Part shown: positions 57,442-64,000 of the stretch, in pieces | Layout: the number at the start of each line of letters is the position of its first letter | How positions within the stretch are numbered: the first letter of the stretch is position 1 | Assembly: GCA_001683735.1 (NCBI GenBank) | Contig: LUGG01000013.1 | Coordinates: 496,001 to 560,000, forward strand | Reading direction: 5' to 3' | DNA from: Grifola frondosa | Taxonomy: Eukaryota > Basidiomycota > Agaricomycetes > Polyporales > Grifolaceae | DNA length: 64,000 bases | Made by a program: the position numbers and the translations under genes | The notes under the pieces: generated by a model | What the model was told of the DNA's origin: nothing | The model's database searches: none | The model's input: the letters and a program-made list of their open reading frames with translations, nothing else

Positions 57442-57801
57442 TCATTTTTCTACCATCACGATCTCCTCCACGACCTCCGTCACAGTTACAGATGCCTGCA
57501 CACCACTGTCGCCTCCGGCAATGCTCAGTGGCTCGCTCCCCGCTTCCAATGCACCGAGCAGGTGATCTAGATGCTCGATGATCCCGTCTAGCCGACTTTC
57601 CATTCCGCGGGCAATGCCGTCCGCGGTGTCCAACCGCTGCAGGAGCTCTGCGACGTCCATCTCCGCGTCGTCATCGTCTGCGCCGCCGTTTTGCTCAAGC
57701 AGAGACGTCAGCAGGGCTATGTCGGAGTCTAGCGTGCGCTGTGGACTCGGTGGGGAGGCGGGCCTTGGGCCGATGTTTTGCGGGGATGTCGATGAAGACA
57801 T
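57442..57801 (-). CDS. Small acidic coiled-coil protein, conserved-looking, unknown function
   Basis: A single-exon ORF of 119 codons with ATG at 57801. The first 25 residues are Ser/Pro-rich; then a helical region with heptad-like Leu spacing (L-L-x-R-L, L-D-G-I-I-x-x-L-D-x-L-L-G-A-L) suggests a coiled coil. Composition and codon use look coding, and no internal stop interrupts it. Similar small proteins occur next to housekeeping genes in Agaricomycetes, but I cannot name a family. Asp/Glu content is high in the middle (D-D-D-D-A-E). Confidence 0.6.
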   Translation of the reverse strand: MSSSTSPQNIGPRPASPPSPQRTLDSDIALLTSLLEQNGGADDDDAEMDVAELLQRLDTADGIARGMESRLDGIIEHLDHLLGALEAGSEPLSIAGGDSGVQASVTVTEVVEEIVMVEK

Positions 57802-57998
57802 GTGGCGAGTGGCGAGTGTTTCTGGTTGAGTGGTACTCCGACCGATCGCTGATTATGATGTCTGGGAATAGCCGTGTCGTGGTTTAGGGGATTTGCCACT
57901 TGCAAGTACTACTTCATGTTTGTTCAAGGCGCTCATCATAGTACTTCAGAACCATATACTTCTGCCATGTATTTAGCCTGCGAACATACCGTGGTTCT

Positions 57999-58848
57999 TT
58001 GGCTGCCCAGAAGGAACGTGGAGGTGTAGACTTCGGATATCAGGGTTCGCGCACTCAGCCGCACGATCACAGCGTTTTGGCAATACGGCAGGGTCACTCG
58101 GGACACTTTCTACACCTGGGTCATCAATCCGCGCAAGCAAGCCAAACGTGTAAAATTGACTGTCGTATAGTATGGTCAAGCACAACAATTAATGCACTAC
58201 GGGGTAAATCCCGTGGTATTTCGTCAAGTCAGTACAATGTCCAATGTCCGAAGGCGGCCGGTACAGTCCATGAATGCGACATGGTCGAAATCAGAGTCAA
58301 GATCAAGAAGTCGAGCGCCCGTTGTCTTCGCCTCACAGCACGATGGAGGTCAAAGCCCTCGCGACGAACAAAGCGAAGCACTAGCACAAGCCCAGTAAAC
58401 AGAAGCCAGCCGCCACGTTCACCGCGCCCTGGTCTACGACGTACGTTGCCGGCGCTACTGGGGCCGGAGTTGCCACCGACGCTGTGTGTAGCATACACGC
58501 TCGACGGCGGGAGGTCCACGGCGTTCTGCATCGGCTGTGCGCTGAGCTCGCCCGAGCCGACCATCACCTGCACGCGGACCGACGGCACGACCGCAATGAA
58601 TAGAACTGCGCCTCCTCCTTCTAAGCCATGTAGTTCAACAGCATCGTGCCCAAGTCCGCCTGCACCATCAGCTTGCCGGACGGAGGCAGGAACGTCAGTG
58701 GGTACAATTTCACGGAGAGGGTGCGTTGGAGGATCGGTGGAGAGGTGTGACGCTCGCGATCCTAAAGTGGAAACGGTGGCAACACAAGAGATAACGAAAC
58801 TTAGAGCGCACGGCAGGAGACAGTTGTACGGGCTGCTTTTCTATTCCG
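57999..58848 (-). pseudogene. Glyoxal/galactose oxidase-like gene remnant
   Basis: On the minus strand near 58640-58730 one frame reads L-Y-P-L-T-F-L-P-P-S-G-K-L-M-V-Q, close to the L-F-P-L-T-W-L-x-P-S-G-x-L motif before the kelch repeats in fungal glyoxal-oxidase-like copper-radical enzymes. A TAG ends this frame shortly after, and other frames are open nearby, so the gene is broken. The gypsy LTR at 58849 abuts its upstream side. A 284-codon plus-strand ORF over the same bases has no motif and is taken as antisense. Positions 57802-57998 show nothing. Confidence 0.45.
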
Positions 58849-59040
58849 TGTAAGCTAGAGTACCGTACTACACAGTAGCAGCTTTTATAGTCAGAGAGAA
58901 GCCGAAAACGGCAAGGAAATTTGTAAGTCTATGAGTCAGAGTGGGGATTTCGGAAAGTAGGAGGGAATTAGGTAATAAGACAGAAGACGAAAAAGGAACT
59001 TCTAGTAACACACAGTCACGCACGAAACCAAACCGTCACA
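58849..59040 (-). repeat. Candidate 3' LTR of the second gypsy element
   Basis: On the minus strand it starts TGTGACGG directly after the polypurine tract and may end CTTACA at 58849, giving 192 bp. It contains a TATA box (ACTATAAAAGC, plus-strand 58890-58900). The right border is well supported; the left border is a guess from the TG..CA rule, as the other LTR is not in the window. Confidence 0.6.
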
Positions 59041-59050
59041 TCCGCCCTCC
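59041..59050 (-). other. Polypurine tract of the second gypsy element
   Basis: On the minus strand GGAGGGCGGA lies immediately before the LTR start at 59040 and 29 bp after the accessory ORF stop. Confidence 0.7.
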
Positions 59051-59079
59051 GAGTATCGTTGAACGCGACGATACTCCAT

Positions 59080-59718
59080 CTAAGCCTCCAATATCTCCAT
59101 AGCGGTTCCAGACGAAGACGATCCACCCGCAGCGCCATCTTCGGGAGGTTCAGGCCCTTTCTTTGATGATTCTTCAGTCCTCTCGACATTACTCGGCTTC
59201 TTGCCTCTCCCTCTCCCCTTTTCGTTCCTGTTCACATCGCAGTTGACTTCGCCCCACAAGCGCGGACGCTTGGCCCTTGCATTCGCTTCCTCTCGTTCAG
59301 CACGGCGCCGGGAATAGAAGTCTTGCTGGCGACCAGAGCGGAGAGCATTCTGCCAGAGTAAGGACTCGATGGCACGTTGTTGGTCCAACGTGTAGGAAGG
59401 GGGCGTAGGGGGCCTTTCAGGAATCAGGTAAGAGGTTGGTACAGGCTCACCAAGGACCACTGATGCCCCCGAGACTGTATCAAAGGTGCAGAAGCGATAC
59501 GGGCAAAAGATATCCTCATTCCATAGGGCAGCAAAGGACTCGTAGCCGCCAGGAACAATATCAGTGCCACGGTTGAATCGACGGGTGCGCAGGAGCTGAT
59601 CGAAGTTGCAGAAGAGGTGGACTTGATCTAGGTTGAAGACGTGGCGGTGACGGAGTCCGGGTCGGGTAAGCACCACATCGAGCTTGTCCGTACGCGAAAG
59701 ATTGATGTTCTCGGCCAT
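59080..59718 (-). CDS. Accessory ORF downstream of pol
   Basis: Its own ATG (59718) opens 212 codons in the same frame as pol. The N-terminal 100 residues form a compact-looking domain with several aromatic and Cys residues (for example F-C-P-Y-R-F-C). The C-terminal half has an R-R-R-A-E-R-E-E-A helix, a basic stretch (K-R-P-R) and a Lys/Glu/Ser tail. No family was recognised. A TATA-like TATAAAA lies about 175 bp upstream of the ATG, so it may have its own transcript rather than being a pol extension. Confidence 0.5.
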   Translation of the reverse strand: MAENINLSRTDKLDVVLTRPGLRHRHVFNLDQVHLFCNFDQLLRTRRFNRGTDIVPGGYESFAALWNEDIFCPYRFCTFDTVSGASVVLGEPVPTSYLIPERPPTPPSYTLDQQRAIESLLWQNALRSGRQQDFYSRRRAEREEANARAKRPRLWGEVNCDVNRNEKGRGRGKKPSNVERTEESSKKGPEPPEDGAAGGSSSSGTAMEILEA

Positions 59719-62700
59719 TATAGTAAGCAGTAGGGGTTCAGGGTGAATACCCAAAAGCGAGGTGATGGGGAGATCAGCGGAGTAGGCAAGTGGGGGAGTC
59801 GAATTAGATGGGAATAGGGTAGGATTAGGATGCGGTAGGATAGGACGAGAATGAAGCTTGCGCTGCTTGTAGCGGTGACGAGGGTGCGCTTTTATACCCC
59901 TCACGCACCCAGCCTTGACGTTCGAGACTTCAAGGCCTCCCAGGAAAATTTGGGGATCATCGGGAGGTTGTCCGACACCGTCCGGGAGCTGTGCCACACT
60001 CTCAATTCCGAGCGCCTCGAAATATGATTTAAGAGCATCCAAATGCTCGATCGTCCGGTAATTCACCCAGGTATGATCACCGGATTTCCAAACGGCCTCG
60101 AAAACCGCGTGTTCCCGGGATCCTCGATGAGTAATGATTTTATCGATCGCCCATTCATCATCCTTATTTTCGAATTCAGCGACTTGGTTATCCAACCGCC
60201 CTGGGAACAGGCGGTCATCGTTCGGCACATGAATCCGCAACAACGACGAGTGAAATACGTCGTGAATACCACGTCGCTTGAGGTTAGCCGGTAAGTCAAT
60301 GCGATAAGAATTATTCTTAAAATCCCTAATAATTTTGTACGGTCCAATGAACTTAGGGGCAAGCTTACGAGCAAGTCCCTTAGGTAAGGATATGTTTTTA
60401 GTTGATATATAGACTAGATCGCCGTCAACGAATGGCGCCGGTTGTCGGCGTCGGTTCGCATTCCGCATCTGCTTAACACGCGCCGCAAGTATGCTATCAT
60501 GGGCTGCCATGATCGCATTTTTCATGCGTTGTGCATATGCACGCACGCCGGGATACTCATCCTTGTGTGCATCATTCCAAATCATGGCACGCGGCATCCG
60601 ACCGGTATTCAAGAAAAATGGTGCATATCCGGTGCTATCCGAACGGGCAATATTGATTGCAAATTCTATAGTGGGCAGTTTTGCGACCCAGTCTTTCTGG
60701 GTCGAGCCAACACACTGACGTAGCATCTGCGTGAGAGTTCGGTTTGCACGCTCGGTCGATCCATCCGATTCGGGATGGTACGCGCTTGACATACGGAGCT
60801 CGACACCAATCAGTTTATGAAGGTGAGCCCAAAATAGGCTTGTGAATAGTACGTCACGGTCACTGACGATGGCACGAGGCATCCCGTGATGCTTGTAGAC
60901 CTCCGAAAACACAAGCTCAGCAACTTGCTTTGCAGTGTAGTTGGTGCGGCTCGGTATCAGATGCACCATACCCGTAAGTAGATCAATAACTGTGGTAATT
61001 GAATCATAGCTACTGTCTCTGTCCTTAGACTCGGGCAGAGGTCCCACGAAGTCAATACCAATTGCTTCCCAGGGAGAGCCTGGCACTGGAAGTGGGTTCA
61101 GAAGGCCATAGGGCTTTTGATTAGGGGGTTTGCTCCGTCGGCAAGTCTTGCAGCTGTCACAGTAAGTCTGGACATCCTTCGTCATAGACTTCCACCAAAC
61201 ATGATCTCTTAGTAGACCTAAAGTCTTGTATGTCCCTAGATGAGCTAGGAGAGAATGTGCGTGTGAGATCACAATCTCGCGCACATTCCGTCCATTTACT
61301 ATGATTTGTGGTATGCACAGGAGCTTCTGCTGATGTTCCCGCACAAAGACCAACCCATTCTCCACTAGGAAGTTCTTGTACTGCTTCGGACCCTCAAGAA
61401 TGTTCCGAAAGAACTTGTCTTCACCATATCGATTGCTTAACACTTCCAACAGATCAATTCCTTCAGTGCTCTCCGAGAGCTGTGCAAGAAACCGCTGTTC
61501 TGGGATTATGACTTCCGCCATCGGCGCGTTCGCTGGCGCTTCCCTGCTTACGCCCTCCGGCCGCTCCGCTGGCACCGGATCCAACGTTGATGTGAGCATT
61601 GGCGCTGGGTTGAATGTATCTGCACTATCTTCTCCTACAGGGCCCGGACTCTCGCCCTCCTGTCGTCCTTCACAGGGGCCATGAAGGATGACATGCTTGA
61701 TACGACGTGCAAACTCTTTCGAAGTCTCCGGTCGTCCGGTCTCAGCGCCAGGCAACACCGTGCGAGTGCGCAAGTGTCGTACGGCCGTCGGCTGGGTAGC
61801 CATTGCCTCAAGACCAGTGAGAACAGGCATGGATATGGAGTGGGACTCCAATATGGCAGGTAGGTGCTCGTTGTCATCATGCACCGTGTACTCAGAAGGT
61901 GCACGCACAGTGCCCGGGCCGTCATGCGCATAAACGCGTGAAAGCGCATCCGCGAGCACATTGTCGACACCAGGAACATATTCGACCTCAAAGTCAAACT
62001 CAGCGATCTTTTCCAGCCAACGCGCTTGCCGGCCCGACAGGTTGCATTGATTCAATAGGTGAGTAAGTCCTTTATGGTCAGTTACCCAGGTGAAGCGGCA
62101 GCCGAGTAGGATGTCACGATGACGCATCATGGATTCAACACCGGCAAGCATTTCGATCTCGTGGACCGGGTAGTTCATTTGTGCGGACGACAACTTTGCT
62201 GAGTAGAATGCGGCCACGCGACCAGAGCGAAAATCCACCCCCTGCGTCACAACGCCCGCAACACCACCATGTGACCCGTCTGTGACCAGCCAAATACGTG
62301 GCGCATCGGCGGAGTAGTCGAGTGGTACGCGATGATGTGCACGGTGAGCATGGACCAGCCGCTTGATATCCTCGAACGCACGCTGATGGGTAAAGTCCCA
62401 CTTGAAGCTGGCCTCGGATCCGGTCAGTGCAGTCAGAATGCCCATTGGAATCCGTATGGTCGCAATGTCGTCGGACAGATACCCCACGGAGCCCAGAAAC
62501 CCCCGCAAGAGTTCCTTGTTAATCGGCACCTTCCAATTTATCACGGAATCAACCTTGTCCGGGTCCATCTGGATCCCGTGGTCATCAATGATCCGACTGA
62601 GGACCTTCATCTCAGAGCACAAAAAGCGAAGCCTTGTGGCACTGAGATAAAGCTTCTCTCGCTTCAGTATGTCTATCACCTGTTTACAGTGCTGGACATG

Positions 62701-64000
62701 TGCTGACAAGGTATTCGAGTAGATCACAACATCGTCCAGATACACATCCATGAAGGAGCCGATGTAGGGCCCAAAAATATGATTCATTAACGTCTGGTAT
62801 GTAGCAACTGCATTACAGTCACCTTGCTGAAGAACCAGACTCACCATATTTCCATCAGGTGTGGTCATTGCCGTCCGCTCAACATGAGCAGGATCAATGT
62901 GTATCTGTTCGTACGCATCTTTTCCATCAATCAGAGTCCGGTACGGCTTCCGAGCAAGACGCCGCAAGATTCCTTCCATATCCGGAAGCGGAGAAGTGAC
63001 CTTCAGCATGTTGGCGTTGCGCTCACGCAGGTCACAGACTATGCACAAACGCGGCGGAATTCCCTTGACTCCCGTGCCCAGTTTCGTGAGGAGCAGCATC
63101 GGCGACGTGTTCCGGGCATTTGACATGCGCCAACGCCCAGAATGAAGGTATGCATCACGCTTCTTGATCCACAATGCTCGCAGGGGATCAGGACACTTAG
63201 ACGGCCGCCACAAATAAATCTTCGAGGGATCCTTCAAAGGGATGGTATGGTTGATCTCACGTAGCGGTGGTAAAGGTGAGTCGCTAGCATCCATACAGAT
63301 CGGCGCCGCATACTCACATAGCAGTCGTCTAGCAGCTTCAAGCTGGTCCTCAAAGATGTCCGCGGCATGTGACTCAAGGACGCGAACACGTTTGCCCTCA
63401 ATTGGAAGCATTGTTGCACTTCCAACCACTACAGTTGTAGGATTCAGGCCCAGGACAACCTGATGTTGGAACAAAAAGGGTGTCCCGAGGATCAAATCAT
63501 AGTTGAGTACATTGATTATATCAAAATATCGTTCCTCACGAATACTTTGATACTCTAGCTGCACTTTGCAGCCATAATTGATCTTTGCGCGAGAGCCTTG
63601 CACGGCGAGTTGAACCGGCAAGGCCTTTTCGAGCTCGAACGTCTTAACGCCAAGCTGATGTGCTATTTTTGCAGACATGAAGTCTGACAGCGAGCCGGTG
63701 TCCAGAAGCGTTCGCGCGGGGTGACCATTCACATTGACGACCACAATGACAGGCTCGGGTATCAATCTGTGGAAGTCACGAGCAGCCGCGGCATTGCCCT
63801 GAATAGCCTTCAGCGGCGGTGTATTCGAGGTGCCAACGGCATTTAATTCAACCGCGGTCAGAACCTTTGGTTCAAAGAACAGTCTAGCTAACTCACCCTC
63901 CAGGTCTTCTAGCCCAAAGGTCTTATCACCAAGAATCCGCTGAACCTGACATGCATACCAGTCAGGTAAGTCCATATATACATTTTCCAATATGTGATTT
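59719..64000 (-). CDS. Pol polyprotein of the second gypsy element (5' partial)
   Basis: Aspartic protease motif L-L-D-T-G-S near 63700; reverse transcriptase with I-V-C-D-L-R-E-R-N and the intact box Y-L-D-D-V-V near 62725; RNase H with V-T-D-G-S-H, H-E-I-E-M-L and T-D-H-K-G-L; a long Pro/Glu-rich linker; integrase zinc finger (H-A-H..H-L-G, C-D-S-C-K-T-C) near 61180; integrase core with I-D-F-V-G-P-L-P, S-D-R-D and S-T-E-R-A-N-R; and a diverged chromodomain (W-A-I-D-K-I-I..W-K-S-G-D-H-T-W-V) near 60100. The start codon lies beyond the window. In frame with the accessory ORF, without a stop between them. Confidence 0.93.
59890..59897 (-). promoter_or_regulatory. Internal TATA-like motif before the accessory ORF
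   Basis: On the minus strand the sequence GGGGTATAAAAGCGC occurs after the end of the chromodomain-like region and before the accessory ATG at 59718. The codons between are Pro/His/Leu-rich and low in complexity, as untranslated leader would be. Confidence 0.45.

Larger units (their letters stand above)
58849..64000 (-). mobile_element. Second Ty3/gypsy element, apparently intact, 5' end outside window
   Basis: On the minus strand: pol, accessory ORF, polypurine tract and 3' LTR in order. The open frame runs 1636 codons from the window edge to 59080 with no stop or shift. Domain content and the YLDD active site are intact, so this element looks younger than the one at 1617-8990 and is from a different lineage. 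The 5' LTR and gag lie beyond 64000. Confidence 0.9.

Noticed and set aside
57999..58853. 284-codon plus-strand ORF
   Set aside because: Composition is Arg/Ser/Pro/Thr rich without motifs, and the opposite strand shows a copper-radical-oxidase motif; it is most likely antisense to a gene remnant.

Overview
This is a piece of a filamentous basidiomycete genome, most likely an Agaricomycete. The grounds are short spliceosomal introns (about 48-75 bp, GT..AG), fungal-type (FunK1) kinase fragments, a Zn(II)2Cys6 regulator family with a fungal_trans domain, a glyoxal-oxidase-like remnant and the transposon families present. No bacterial-style operons or CRISPR arrays are seen.

Layout. Positions 1-1115 are one arm of a 1.1 kb inverted repeat whose partner lies at 38440-39557. 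A complete but mutated Ty3/gypsy chromovirus (1617-8990, identical 5-bp target duplication) follows, then a 646-bp hAT-type MITE (9199-9844). From about 10.2 to 25.4 kb there are three tandem copies of a Zn2Cys6 transcription-factor gene, each carrying different lesions, with a FunK1 kinase remnant between copies 1 and 2. A compact, intact Ohr/OsmC-type peroxidase gene sits at 25761-26448. From about 27.9 to 35.6 kb lies a decayed CACTA-like element: a Tnp2 transposase in pieces on the minus strand and a companion gene on the plus strand, interrupted by two hAT MITEs. A foldback element whose arms carry Pol III-type A and B boxes (36505-37752), the second 1.1 kb repeat, an LTR-like promoter region with a hairpin array (about 39.85-41.15 kb), an ABC-transporter fragment and a third hAT MITE follow.

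From 44 to 58 kb the window is a conventional housekeeping island: a PP2C phosphatase, RSE1 (U2 snRNP SF3b subunit), UTP25 (ribosome biogenesis, divergent from RSE1), TOP3 (type IA topoisomerase with GRF and CCHC zinc modules), tRNA-Val(AAC) and a small coiled-coil protein gene. The right end holds a glyoxal-oxidase-like remnant and a second, apparently intact gypsy element on the minus strand (58849 to beyond the window edge) with an accessory ORF preceded by its own TATA-like motif.

Cross-cutting points. (1) The first gypsy element has an 11-nt primer-binding site exactly complementary to its predicted mRNA 5' end, as in Tf1-type self-priming. (2) All four differences between its two LTRs, and two of its inactivating changes, are C-to-T type changes at CpG. 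(3) RSE1 and TOP3, genes expected to be functional, carry several single-base deletions, mostly in or beside homopolymers; this suggests residual assembly error and weakens pseudogene calls that rest on 1-bp indels. All domain assignments are from reading translations by eye; no database search was run.
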